Positions 1 through 7,932 of a DNA stretch of 64,000 nucleotides are shown here, piece by piece. The notes beneath the pieces are model-generated. The model was not told the DNA's origin. It saw nothing but the letters and a program-made list of their open reading frames with translations, and did no database searches. Source of the DNA: CADEDH01 sp039201605 (lineage in GTDB: Bacteria > Actinomycetota > Acidimicrobiia > Acidimicrobiales > SZUA-35); assembly GCA_039201605.1 (NCBI GenBank), contig JBCCRO010000019.1, positions 35,155-99,154 on the forward strand, written 5' to 3'. Each line of letters starts with the position of its first letter. The stretch's first letter is position 1. The translations under genes and the position numbers were made by a program.

Positions 1-2
1 CG

Positions 3-260
3 ACCGAGGCCCGGGTGCTTGCGCCCTATCCGATCCGGGGCGAGTCCGGCGAGCAGCCGGCCCACCGCCTGGCGGTGCTGCCCCCTCGCACGCTGGCCGC
101 CCGACGACCGGGCATGATCGACGCCGCCGCCGGCGACGCCGCCTGGGCCGAGGGCTATCAGGCGCTGGCCGGTGAGCGGCCACACCTGTTGCCCGGGCGC
201 GGGCGCCGACGAAGCGCCCCCGTCGGCCGACAGCGGCCGGGCGGCGGCTCGGCCGCCTGA
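3..260 (+). CDS. C-terminal part of an unrecognised protein (5' end outside window)
   Basis: An open frame enters from the left edge and stops at 260, giving 85 residues. The first ~55 look like an ordinary globular protein (a stretch reading LAPYPIRGESGEQP, then an Ala/Leu-rich helix around GDAAWAEGYQAL). The last ~25 are Arg/Gly/Pro rich and could be tail or noise. No family motif is recognisable. I prefer this frame because the other two forward frames stop early. It converges with the minus-strand SpoIID gene across ~70 bp that hold nothing recognisable. Confidence 0.35.
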   Translation, partial: TEARVLAPYPIRGESGEQPAHRLAVLPPRTLAARRPGMIDAAAGDAAWAEGYQALAGERPHLLPGRGRRRSAPVGRQRPGGGSAA

Positions 261-330
261 TCACCGGACGATCGGCTCGCCCCGCAACCGGAGGGCCGGT
301 TTGGCCCCCGTCGGCCACATCGCGGCCCGG

Positions 331-2223
331 TCAGTCGCTCCAGGCGCTGTAGGCGGGGCCGGAGGCTGCGATCTCGGCCGCCACCACCCGCTCGTCGACG
401 GCCAGCAGCTGGTCGGCGAGGGTGGCCCGCACGGTGGCGGGGGCGTCGACGCCGAGGAGGCGGTTGTAGATCAGATCGACCCGTCGCCCCCGGGACTCGA
501 CCGAGGTGTAGAACCCCGAGGCCACGTCGAGGCGGGTGGCGCGCCCGGCGGCCAGCTGGGCCTCCCAGTAGTCGATGCCGGCCTCGTCGGGGGTGCGGCC
601 CAGTACCGACTGATAGAGGGCGGCCAGGAAGTCCCGGTCGGTGCCCCCCGAGCGGACGTAGTACTCCTCGGAGCCGAGCAGGAGCACCCCGAGGGCCTCG
701 ACGTTGAGGCCCTCGTCGATGGCGCTGCGCCAGTAGGCGCGCCCACCGGCGTCGGCGGAACGCCCGAATGCGGCTCCGTAGAGGTCGTCGATGAGCACGG
801 CGACGAAGTGGTTGTCCGCCGCCAGCGGCAGCGTGAGCGAGGCCCGCCGGCCCGACTCGACGGCGTCGTGCCAGGCCACCAGCTCGGCGTTGGTGGCGTC
901 CCGACCGCCGAGGCGGACGTAGGCCTCGTTGATGTAGCGGCCGTCGTCAGTGGCCCGGATCTCGGCCCCACTGCCCGACCCGAAGGTGAACCAGTCGGAC
1001 TTCAGGCCGAGGATCTGGCGGACCCGGTTTCCGGTTTCGAACACCGTGCCCCGGTCGAAGGTGAAGCGGACGTTGACGACGCGACCGCCCTCGGACCCGT
1101 GACCGTTGCGGGACACCACCTCGGCCGAGCGCAGCGTGCCCAGGCCGTAGCGGGCCTCGATGGTCGAGCGGGGAACCGTGGTTTCCCAGTCGTGGTTGGG
1201 GTTGGCGGCGATCGAGTCGCCCTCGTCGATCACGGCCGGGAACTCGCCACCGGCGGTGTAGCCCCCGGTGCTCGAGGAGAACTCGGTGCGGGCGACCGAA
1301 CCGTCGCCGCGGAGGCGGACCAGGCCGGCGGTGGCGGCGATGGCGGCGTCGGTGCGGTCGTGGTGGGCCGAGCGGAACGATCCGCCGCGCTCGGTGTAGG
1401 CGCCGTCGTAGACCTGGCACAGGATGGTGTCGCAGGTGTCGGCGTAGGGCTGCTGGCGGGTGTCACCGGCCATGGCGTAGGACCGGGCGGCCACCGCCTG
1501 GGCTTCGAGGGCGGCCGTGGGCCACAGGGCGGGCATCTCGTTGGGCACGACGCCCCGCAGGTACTGCTCGATCGTGACGGTGTTGACGGTGCGGGTGGCG
1601 CCGTTGGTCTTCACCGCCGAGAGCTCGCCCTCGTACCAGGTCCGCTGGCTGGTCCCGCAGGCCTGGATGAGGCCGTCGGAGCCGTCGGCCGTCGATTCGG
1701 CCGTGACGCGGACCGTGTCCATCGCCAGCGCACCGATGGTGGCGAAGGGACCGTCGCAGGTGGCCCCGGTCTGGACCTCGTACCCGTCCGCGATCGGGTG
1801 CAGCTTGACCGCGCCGTCGTTGATGCGGGCCACCTCGGTGCCTGCGGTGTCGAGCAGGACGATGGTGCCACTGCCCAGGGCGACGATGGTGGTGCGGTTG
1901 CGCATGTAGCGCAGGTCGACCCGGACGGCGTCGGGGTCGACCGAGGCGGTGGCGGGCACCTGGCCGGCTGTCGTCCCTCCGTAGTAGTGGTCGAGGATCT
2001 GGCTCGATGTCCACCCCTGTTGGGCGTAGCCGTAGGCCCCGTACTGGCCCATGCCTCGGCCGTGGCCCCAGCCGTGGCCGCTGATGACGACCTCGCTGTC
2101 CACCTCCTGGGCCGCCACCGGTGTCGGGGCGACGAGGAGCAGCAGGGCGCCGGCGGCGACGAGGGCGGCGGCCAGCCGCCTGCCGCTCGGCGTCGGAAGA
2201 GAACGGAAGAAACCGGTGGTCAC
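331..2223 (-). CDS. Exported SpoIID/LytB-domain protein with DUF4214-type repeats
   Basis: 630 residues from GTG 2223. A GAGG lies 8 nt upstream, and the preceding amidase gene stops at 2234, so translation is probably coupled. GTG 2232 and ATG 2262 are alternatives. Residues ~15-38 form a signal peptide ending VAAQ. Residues 49-59 (GHGWGHGRGMG) and 229 (Glu of PNEMP) with the following EAQAVAARSYA are SpoIID/LytB signatures; SpoIID cleaves denuded glycan strands of peptidoglycan. From ~470 come DUF4214-type units (LGRTPDEAGIDYW at 541-553 and a weaker one at ~480), also present in the partner amidase. Likely an exported cell-wall enzyme. The substrate is inferred from the family. Confidence 0.85.
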   Translation of the reverse strand: MTTGFFRSLPTPSGRRLAAALVAAGALLLLVAPTPVAAQEVDSEVVISGHGWGHGRGMGQYGAYGYAQQGWTSSQILDHYYGGTTAGQVPATASVDPDAVRVDLRYMRNRTTIVALGSGTIVLLDTAGTEVARINDGAVKLHPIADGYEVQTGATCDGPFATIGALAMDTVRVTAESTADGSDGLIQACGTSQRTWYEGELSAVKTNGATRTVNTVTIEQYLRGVVPNEMPALWPTAALEAQAVAARSYAMAGDTRQQPYADTCDTILCQVYDGAYTERGGSFRSAHHDRTDAAIAATAGLVRLRGDGSVARTEFSSSTGGYTAGGEFPAVIDEGDSIAANPNHDWETTVPRSTIEARYGLGTLRSAEVVSRNGHGSEGGRVVNVRFTFDRGTVFETGNRVRQILGLKSDWFTFGSGSGAEIRATDDGRYINEAYVRLGGRDATNAELVAWHDAVESGRRASLTLPLAADNHFVAVLIDDLYGAAFGRSADAGGRAYWRSAIDEGLNVEALGVLLLGSEEYYVRSGGTDRDFLAALYQSVLGRTPDEAGIDYWEAQLAAGRATRLDVASGFYTSVESRGRRVDLIYNRLLGVDAPATVRATLADQLLAVDERVVAAEIAASGPAYSAWSD

Positions 2224-2233
2224 GGTCGGCACC

Positions 2234-4915
2234 TCACTGGGTCGATCGCCGGAAGAACTCATCGGATGCGGCCAACTCGGCCGCAACAGTCCCATCGTCC
2301 GTTTGGCCTAGACGTTGAGCCCAATAGACCACGGCGTCGGATTCGGGATCCCGCCCCAGGATCTCGACGAACAACTCCGTGGCCCGCTTCCGCCGATATT
2401 CACTCGATCGGAGGAAGGCGGCGGCCACCTGGGCCGGCGTCACGTCCCCCTCGTCGATCTGGGCCGACCACTGGGTCAGGCCGGTGCCGTCGCTGTCCCG
2501 GCCCAACAGGTTGCGGTACAACAGCTCGACGTACTCCTCGGTCGTCCCCGCCGCCTCCACGTACTCGGCCGAGCCGTAGAACCAGCCGCCCACGTCCGAC
2601 AGCGGCATGCCCGACGCCATCCGGTCGCCCCAGTAGCCGAGCCCGGCCTGGTCCGGGGCACGGCCCAGCACGTCGAGATACATCTGTTCGAGCTGTGTGT
2701 CGACCCATTCCGGCGTCGCCGCCAGCTCGGTGGTGACCTCCTGGCGGCCACCCCGATAGGTGAGCCAGCCCTCCCAGCGGGTCAGTTCGTCGGCGGTCGC
2801 CGCCCGGTCCCGGAAGAGCACGCTCACCGCCTGCAGGTATCGGGCGTCGGCGCCGTCGAGGAACGATGCCGGCAGGTGCGAGCCGGCGAGGACGACGTCG
2901 ACCACGCCGTTGGCGCTGTCGGTCATCAGGGGCAGCACCAGACGCTCCCGGCCGATCGGCCACAGGCGGCCGTCCGTGGTGGCCAACCACCCGCCTGCGC
3001 CGTCGGGTGCGACCATGACCGACACCACGGTCGACCCCGAGGAGAGGCCGCCCGGGCTCGACACGGTCACCTCCGGGGCCCGACCAACGGTCTCGATATC
3101 GCCGTCCGCCGTCACCACCCAGGCCCCGCGGCCCGAGGGCAACACGGCGAGGTCGACGGCCTCGGCCACCTCGATCGACGACGACGGCGCCCGGCCGATC
3201 GCCGTCACACCACCGGCGGCGTCGAGCAGGTACCCGTCCCCCTCCGGGGTCAGATCACCGGCTACAACGGGCGGGCCCGATCCGGTGGGCGGAGCCAGGT
3301 TGTCGCGGTCGCCGAAGCCGAAGACGCCACCGTCGGCCGAGATGACCCAGCCGCCCCGGGCGTCGGCGGCCACGGCGTCGACCACCTCCCGGTCGCCGGC
3401 CGGACGCCCGGCGAAGGCGATGGCGCCGCCGAAGGGGTGGAGCACCCCGTCGCCGTGGAGGGTCCAGCCCACGGCCTGGTTGCCGTCGAGCACGGCGGCG
3501 ACGGCGCGGGTGCTGGGCGACGGCGGGGCGATCGGGCTGTCGCCCGCCTGCGGCTCGGCCACGGTGCCTGCGCCGGCGGTGCGGAGCTCGCCGTTGACGT
3601 CGGCGGCGACGAAGGCCGGGCCGTGGGGGTACGGGTTCCAGGCGGCATAGCGGTGGACGCCGTCGATCGCCCCGGGGGCGACCAGCCCGACGCTGAGGTC
3701 GGCGACGAGGTCGAGACCGTGGTTGCCGGGACAGGAGGTGAGCCCGAGGTCGCGGTGGCCCATGATCGTCGGGACGAGGTGCCACTCGCCCGATCCGAGC
3801 CGATGCGGGCCCCGGGACGAGCGGTTCTTCAGCCAGGTCGTTCCCGACGGGTCGATGCCGTGCAGGTCGAGCTTCCACTGCGCCACGTCGGCCACGGCGG
3901 CGGCCGCTGCGGCCGACGGTTCGGTGGCGGTGGGGCGCGAGCCCGGCTGGTGTTGGCCGAGGAGGGCGACGCCCATCGTCGAGGTGTTGAAGCCCTTGGC
4001 GTGGCCGCCGATGACGGGCTGTTCGACGCCACCGGAGCGGCCTTCCCAGATGTCGCCGAAGCGATCGACGAGGAAGTTGTAGCCGACGTCGCACCAGCCG
4101 TTGATGTCGACGTGGGAGAAGAGGATGGCCCGCAGCAGGTCGTCGACCTGGTCCCGGGAGTAGGCGTTGGTGGTGACGGTGTGATGGACCACCACGGCCT
4201 GGAGGTTGCTGCTGTACCACGGGCCGCTGCCGCAGCCGCCGTTGCCCGAGGACCAGCCCTGGTCGGTCCAGGCCGACCGGGGGTTGATCTCGGGCGACGT
4301 CGGCCCCTCGGTCTGGACCCGACCGGCCACGCTGGGCGGCCCGTCCCGGTCGTCGTCGGTCAGCAGGAAGTTGGCCTGGAGCCCTCGGCCGTCACCGTCG
4401 ACGTTGATCACCTCGACCGTCGAGCCGGCTTCGTCGAACAGGATGGGGGGCAGGGCCCGCACCTCGTCCCGGTAGCCCTCGGCCCCGGGGCCGGTGGCGT
4501 CGTCGGTGGGAACGGCCACCGTGCCGTCGTCGATCACCTCGATGGTCGGTGGCCCGTCGGGGCTCTCGTCCTCGGCGTGCTGGAGGACGACCCACTCCCC
4601 CGCCCCGCCGGCCGTGCTGACCCGGACGGCGTAGGCCTCACCGACGGGCGCCGCCAGCACCAGCGACTCGGCGCCGTCGGGCACGGTCAGGAGCTGACCG
4701 GAGGTGGCGCCCGCTTCGATCGGATGCTCGTAGCCGGCGTCGAGCCGGACGTCGACCACCATCACCCCGTCGGAGCGGAGCCTGGGCTCGCCGAGGCCGC
4801 CGCCGTCCCCCTCCGGCAGAAGCCAAAGGGAGGCAGCGAGAACGAGCGTCCCGCCGAGCGCGATGGCGGCGAGACGCAGAGACGTGAGGGCGGCGGACCC
4901 CGCGAATCTGGGAAT
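2234..4915 (-). CDS. Exported N-acetylmuramoyl-L-alanine amidase (PGRP/Amidase_2) with propeller-like and DUF4214-type repeats
   Basis: 893 residues if begun at AUU 4915. Residues 1-34 are then an excellent signal peptide (MPRFAGSAALTSLR followed by a Leu/Ala core). The first canonical codon, GTG 4765, would remove it. The amidase domain is at ~235-400: zinc-ligand candidates His244/245 (VVVHHTV), His387 (MGHRD) and Cys395 (TSCPG), and Tyr279 in WCDVGYNF. Residues ~450-700 hold repeated GGW/dGgVf.fG units typical of beta-propeller-like modules. The C-terminus carries three DUF4214-type repeats (VLGRAPDQAGLGYW and relatives). It should cleave the peptide stem from peptidoglycan, paired with the SpoIID protein just downstream. 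Confidence 0.85.
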   Translation of the reverse strand: MPRFAGSAALTSLRLAAIALGGTLVLAASLWLLPEGDGGGLGEPRLRSDGVMVVDVRLDAGYEHPIEAGATSGQLLTVPDGAESLVLAAPVGEAYAVRVSTAGGAGEWVVLQHAEDESPDGPPTIEVIDDGTVAVPTDDATGPGAEGYRDEVRALPPILFDEAGSTVEVINVDGDGRGLQANFLLTDDDRDGPPSVAGRVQTEGPTSPEINPRSAWTDQGWSSGNGGCGSGPWYSSNLQAVVVHHTVTTNAYSRDQVDDLLRAILFSHVDINGWCDVGYNFLVDRFGDIWEGRSGGVEQPVIGGHAKGFNTSTMGVALLGQHQPGSRPTATEPSAAAAAAVADVAQWKLDLHGIDPSGTTWLKNRSSRGPHRLGSGEWHLVPTIMGHRDLGLTSCPGNHGLDLVADLSVGLVAPGAIDGVHRYAAWNPYPHGPAFVAADVNGELRTAGAGTVAEPQAGDSPIAPPSPSTRAVAAVLDGNQAVGWTLHGDGVLHPFGGAIAFAGRPAGDREVVDAVAADARGGWVISADGGVFGFGDRDNLAPPTGSGPPVVAGDLTPEGDGYLLDAAGGVTAIGRAPSSSIEVAEAVDLAVLPSGRGAWVVTADGDIETVGRAPEVTVSSPGGLSSGSTVVSVMVAPDGAGGWLATTDGRLWPIGRERLVLPLMTDSANGVVDVVLAGSHLPASFLDGADARYLQAVSVLFRDRAATADELTRWEGWLTYRGGRQEVTTELAATPEWVDTQLEQMYLDVLGRAPDQAGLGYWGDRMASGMPLSDVGGWFYGSAEYVEAAGTTEEYVELLYRNLLGRDSDGTGLTQWSAQIDEGDVTPAQVAAAFLRSSEYRRKRATELFVEILGRDPESDAVVYWAQRLGQTDDGTVAAELAASDEFFRRSTQ

Positions 4916-4927
4916 GGCGAGAATCTA
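4913..4927 (-). promoter_or_regulatory. Leaderless promoter box ending on an AUU start codon
   Basis: On the minus strand TAGATT (4927-4922) is followed by 6 nt and then ATT (4915-4913), the codon that opens the amidase signal peptide. An in-frame TAG overlaps the box, so the protein cannot start further upstream, and no ATG, GTG or TTG exists in frame before 4765. The geometry matches the other leaderless starts in this window. Confidence 0.5.
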
Positions 4928-4994
4928 GCGGCGGGTTTCGCGCACCGGCACCGCCCTTGGTAGGTCTACCCGCCGGAGTGCCAGCGGCCCGCAA

Positions 4995-6167
4995 TCAGGC
5001 GTCTGCAGCGACAAATTGCGGCATGCAGAGGCCGTCGAGCTCGACCACCTGGATGGCGTCGCGGTTGGCGTAGGTGACCTGGTTGTCCGGATCGACGTTG
5101 AGCTTGAACTCGCGGAAGGTCATGTCCATGGCGTCGAAGGCGAGGAGCCGACCGCGCAGGCTGTCGCCGAGGTCGAGGATCACCTTGATCGCCTCGAGGG
5201 CCTGGATCGAGCCGATGATCCCGGGCAGCACGCCGAGCACGCCGGCCTCGGCGCAGCTGGGGGCGAGCTCGGCCGGCGGCGGCTCGGGCAGCAGGTCGCG
5301 GTAGGTCGGGCCGTTCCGCGGGTCGAACACGGTGACCTGACCCTCGAAGCGGAAGATCGAGCCGTGGACCACGGGGATGCCGAGCTTCACCGAGGCGTCG
5401 TTGAGCAGGTAGCGGCTGGGGAAGTTGTCGGCGCCGTCGATCACCACGTCGTAGCCGGCGAGGATGTCCATGATGTTGTCGGCCCCGAGGCGGGTGTCGT
5501 GGGTGACGACGTCGATGTCGGGGTTCATGGCCACCAGCGTCTTCTTGGCCGAGTCGACCTTGCGGTCGCCGACCCGCTCCAGGTTGTGGAGGATCTGGCG
5601 TTGGAGGTTGGATTCGTCGACGACGTCCATGTCGACGATGCCGAGGGTGCCGACACCGGCGGCGGCGAGATAGATGGCGGCGGGCGAGCCGAGCCCACCG
5701 GCCCCGAGCAGCAGGACCCGGGCGCCGAGGAGCTTCTGCTGGCCCTCCTCACCCACCTCGGGCAGCAGGAGGTGACGGCTGTAGCGGTTGCGCTGGTCGG
5801 CCGAGAGCAGCTGCGGCACCTGCCAGGCCCGGCCCTCGTCCTTCCACCGGTTGAACCCGCCGTCCATCGACGTGACGTCGGTGTAGCCCAGTTCGAGCAG
5901 GGTCTTGGCGGCGAAGGCGGAGCGGACGCCGCCGGCGCACATCACCACGATCGGGGTCGACTTGTCGCTGAGGCGGGCCTCGACCTGGGCCTCCAGGTTG
6001 CCCCGCACGATGGTCACCGAGCCGGGGACGACGCCCTGGGCGGTCTCGTCGGGTTCGCGGACGTCGAGCAGCGTGGCCCCGGCGGCGATGGCGGCCTCGG
6101 CTCCGGCCGGGTCGGTCTCGTCGATCTCGGCTTTGGTGGCGGTGAGCAGCTCGCGGAAGGTGGGCAT
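4995..6167 (-). CDS. Rhodanese-ThiF/MoeB fusion (sulfur-carrier adenylyltransferase/sulfurtransferase)
   Basis: 390 residues. The N-terminal rhodanese domain (~1-115) has a candidate active-site Cys77 in VVMCAGGVRS. The C-terminal E1-like domain has the nucleotide loop GAGGLGS (155-161), the NLQRQ motif (~187-191) and Cys305 in PSCAEAGVLGVLPG. Such proteins activate small ubiquitin-like sulfur carriers (MoaD, ThiS, CysO types) and load them with sulfur. The zinc CxxC pairs of E. coli MoeB are absent (TYRDLLPEPPP replaces CYRC), as in mycobacterial MoeZ. Unlike MoeZ, the rhodanese domain comes first. Start ATG 6167 has GGAGG 5 nt upstream. No sulfur-carrier gene lies nearby. Confidence 0.88.
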   Translation of the reverse strand: MPTFRELLTATKAEIDETDPAGAEAAIAAGATLLDVREPDETAQGVVPGSVTIVRGNLEAQVEARLSDKSTPIVVMCAGGVRSAFAAKTLLELGYTDVTSMDGGFNRWKDEGRAWQVPQLLSADQRNRYSRHLLLPEVGEEGQQKLLGARVLLLGAGGLGSPAAIYLAAAGVGTLGIVDMDVVDESNLQRQILHNLERVGDRKVDSAKKTLVAMNPDIDVVTHDTRLGADNIMDILAGYDVVIDGADNFPSRYLLNDASVKLGIPVVHGSIFRFEGQVTVFDPRNGPTYRDLLPEPPPAELAPSCAEAGVLGVLPGIIGSIQALEAIKVILDLGDSLRGRLLAFDAMDMTFREFKLNVDPDNQVTYANRDAIQVVELDGLCMPQFVAADA

Positions 6168-6197
6168 GGAGTCCTCCGGCAGTCGGTCGTTGTTGAA

Positions 6198-6225
6198 AGT
6201 CTAGCTAGTAGGTCAACAATTGACC
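6198..6225 (-). promoter_or_regulatory. Promoter with palindromic operator upstream of the rhodanese-E1 gene
   Basis: A -10-like TAGACT (6203-6198, minus strand) is preceded by a perfect inverted repeat GGTCAA-CAA-TTGACC at 6211-6225, where a -35 element and repressor site would lie. Transcription would start near 6191 and leave a ~24-nt leader with the GGAGG. The regulator is unknown. Confidence 0.4.
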
Positions 6226-6278
6226 CAACCGCCCCATTCCCCACCCACACCGGCCCGGGCCTGGCGTGGACGAGGGCG

Positions 6279-7103
6279 TCAGAACCGGCAGATCGTGGGA
6301 AGCACGTCGCTGATCGAGGCCCGCACCACGACGTCGCCCAGCCCGTCCATCTCCGTCGGCGAACCGTTGACGATCACGATGCGGGCGCCGTGGCTCTTGG
6401 CCACCGGCACGACGTTGGCGATGGGATACACCCCGAGGGTGGTGCCGACGGCGAGGAGCAGGTCGCAGTTCTCCGCCGCCAACTGCGAGCGCTGGAGGTC
6501 CTCGGCCACCAGGCTCTGACCGAAGCTGATCGTGCGCGATTTCAGGATGCCGCCGCACTGCGGGCAGGGCGGATCGTCCTCGCCGCCCCGCACCCGGTCG
6601 AGGGCCTCCTGCATGGGAGCGACGTAGTCGCACGACATGCAGCCCACCATGCGGGCCGTGCCGTGGATCTCGACCAGCTTCTCGGCGTCGGACCCGGCCT
6701 CGACGTGCAGACCGTCGACGTTCTGGGTGATCAGGAGCAATAGCTTGTGGCGCCGCTCGAGCTCGGTGAGGGCGAAGTGACCGCGGTTGGGCTCGGCCGC
6801 CCACAGCGGACTGTCGAGCCGCATCCGCCACGAACGCTGACGGGCCTCGGGATTGGCCATGTAGTGCTGGAGCGTCGCCTGCTTCTCGGCCCCGGGGTTC
6901 TTCGTCCACACGCCTTGCGGACCCCGGAAGTCGGGGATGCGGGAGTCGGTCGAGATGCCGGCGCCGGTGAGCACCGTGATGCGCTCGGCCTCGTCGACGA
7001 TCTCGACGGCGGCGGCCACCGCCTCGGAGACGTCCACGTCCGTCCCGTCGACCAGGCTCACCTCGGGCGCCTCGGCCCCACCGTCTCCCCATCCCTCGGT
7101 CAC
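6279..7103 (-). CDS. NAD-dependent protein deacylase (sirtuin, SIR2 family)
   Basis: 274 residues from GTG 7103. GAGIS (47-51), TQNVDGLH (126-133), catalytic His147 in EIHG, and a zinc knuckle Cys155/Cys158/Cys180/Cys183 are all present, then the FGQSL and VGTTLGVYP motifs. Sirtuins remove acyl groups from lysines using NAD, giving nicotinamide and O-acyl-ADP-ribose. The residues around 75-105 (FFRGP...HYMANPEARQRSWRMR) resemble bacterial class III or U-type sirtuins, but I cannot settle the acyl preference. Monocistronic, with a leaderless box upstream. The acyl-CoA genes elsewhere in the window are possible targets only by inference. Confidence 0.92.
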   Translation of the reverse strand: MTEGWGDGGAEAPEVSLVDGTDVDVSEAVAAAVEIVDEAERITVLTGAGISTDSRIPDFRGPQGVWTKNPGAEKQATLQHYMANPEARQRSWRMRLDSPLWAAEPNRGHFALTELERRHKLLLLITQNVDGLHVEAGSDAEKLVEIHGTARMVGCMSCDYVAPMQEALDRVRGGEDDPPCPQCGGILKSRTISFGQSLVAEDLQRSQLAAENCDLLLAVGTTLGVYPIANVVPVAKSHGARIVIVNGSPTEMDGLGDVVVRASISDVLPTICRF

Positions 7104-7110
7104 GGCCCCG

Positions 7111-7116
7111 ACGCTA
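7111..7116 (-). promoter_or_regulatory. Leaderless -10 box for the sirtuin gene
   Basis: TAGCGT lies 7 nt before GTG 7103. Confidence 0.5.
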
Positions 7117-7185
7117 GCCCTTCCCGCCGACCGGGACCGAGCCCGGCCGACCCGGGTCGATGCGGGCCCCGATCAGGGTGGAAGG

Positions 7186-7214
7186 TTGACGAATGTAGTA
7201 GAATACATTTAACT
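7186..7214. promoter_or_regulatory. Promoter with an 18-bp palindromic operator between sirtuin and a hypothetical gene
   Basis: AATGTA-GTAGAA-TACATT (7192-7209) is a perfect inverted repeat in an AT-rich island of otherwise GC-rich DNA. A TTGACG (7186-7191) precedes it, with either TAGAAT (7199-7204) or TTAACT (7209-7214, 17-nt spacer) as the -10. The repeat would cover the promoter of the plus-strand gene at 7275. Confidence 0.45.
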
Positions 7215-7274
7215 ACGCTCAGTTCCGCCACAGCGACCCCCACACCATCGATTGCGCGTTGATCAGGAGCATCC

Positions 7275-7790
7275 ATGACACACGCAGAGACCTCCGTCTC
7301 CCCTCGGGCCGATGAGGGCCCCCAGTTCCCCGAAGCCCGGATCCGGGTGTCGGCCCTCCACGACCCCGTCCTCGATGCGATGGGCCACGACCCTCGCTCC
7401 CCCTACGTCGAGCGGTACTGGCTGTCGATCCTCGGGCCCTCGGCCACCCTCCTCCTGCGGCGGTTGGCCCACGGTCTCGAGGTCGAGCCGGACGGCTTCG
7501 AGTTCGACCCTGCGGAGTGGGCGCTCGAGCTCGGCCTCGGCACCAGGGGCGGGAAGCACTCGCCGTTCTGGCGGACGATCGACCGCACCAGCCGCTTCGG
7601 TATGACACGCCGCAACGCCGAGGTGCTCGCCGTGCGACGGCGCCTACCGCCGCTCACCGCCCGCCAGGTCGAGCGATTGCCGCCCCGGCTGCGGGCGGCA
7701 CACGAGCGGTGGGCGGCCGAACAGCTTGGCCGGCCCCGGCGCCGCACGATCAGCGTGTGGTCGGAGCAACGCGACCGGCCCGCGAGCTGA
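7275..7790 (+). CDS. Hypothetical protein, possibly regulatory or DNA-associated
   Basis: 171 residues; AGGAG 6 nt before ATG 7275 supports the start. I do not recognise the family. The chain is soluble, with no signal peptide or membrane segment. It opens with an acidic Pro-rich ~20 residues, then a helical region (SPYVERYWLSILGPSATLLLRR), a WALELGLGTRGGKHSPFWRT segment, and a basic helical C-terminus (ARQVERLPPRLRAAHERW). The middle part is compatible with a small DNA- or RNA-binding fold, but I cannot name one. Coding is supported by codon position bias and by the operator-like palindrome upstream. Confidence 0.7.
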   Translation: MTHAETSVSPRADEGPQFPEARIRVSALHDPVLDAMGHDPRSPYVERYWLSILGPSATLLLRRLAHGLEVEPDGFEFDPAEWALELGLGTRGGKHSPFWRTIDRTSRFGMTRRNAEVLAVRRRLPPLTARQVERLPPRLRAAHERWAAEQLGRPRRRTISVWSEQRDRPAS

Positions 7791-7819
7791 GGCGGCCACC
7801 GCCGTGGCCCCGGCGTCCC

Positions 7820-7899
7820 GGGCCGATGGCCGGCTCGGGGCCCGGGGCCCTCGCCGTGTGGGGTCTGGGCCGATGGCCGGCTCGGGGCCCGGGGCCCTC
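7820..7899. repeat. Two-copy direct repeat, 47-bp period
   Basis: A 33-bp block beginning GGGCCGATGGCCGGCTCGGG occurs identically at 7820-7852 and 7867-7899. Its GGGCCCGGGGCCC core could fold. It lies in the gap between the converging hypothetical gene and the sugar transferase, so it may act as a weak terminator. Confidence 0.8.
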
Positions 7900-7932
7900 A
7901 CCGGGCGGGGTGCCCCGGGCCGGCGGCCGGGA

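Noticed and set aside
172..2736. Very long plus-strand frame (854 codons) opposite SpoIID and the amidase
   Set aside because: It is the antisense of two clear genes on the minus strand. Its composition (Gly/Val/Asp/His rich) is a shadow of GC-rich codons.
2315..4963. Long plus-strand frame opposite the amidase gene
   Set aside because: The amidase on the minus strand has recognisable domains. The plus frame has no motif and a shadow-like composition.
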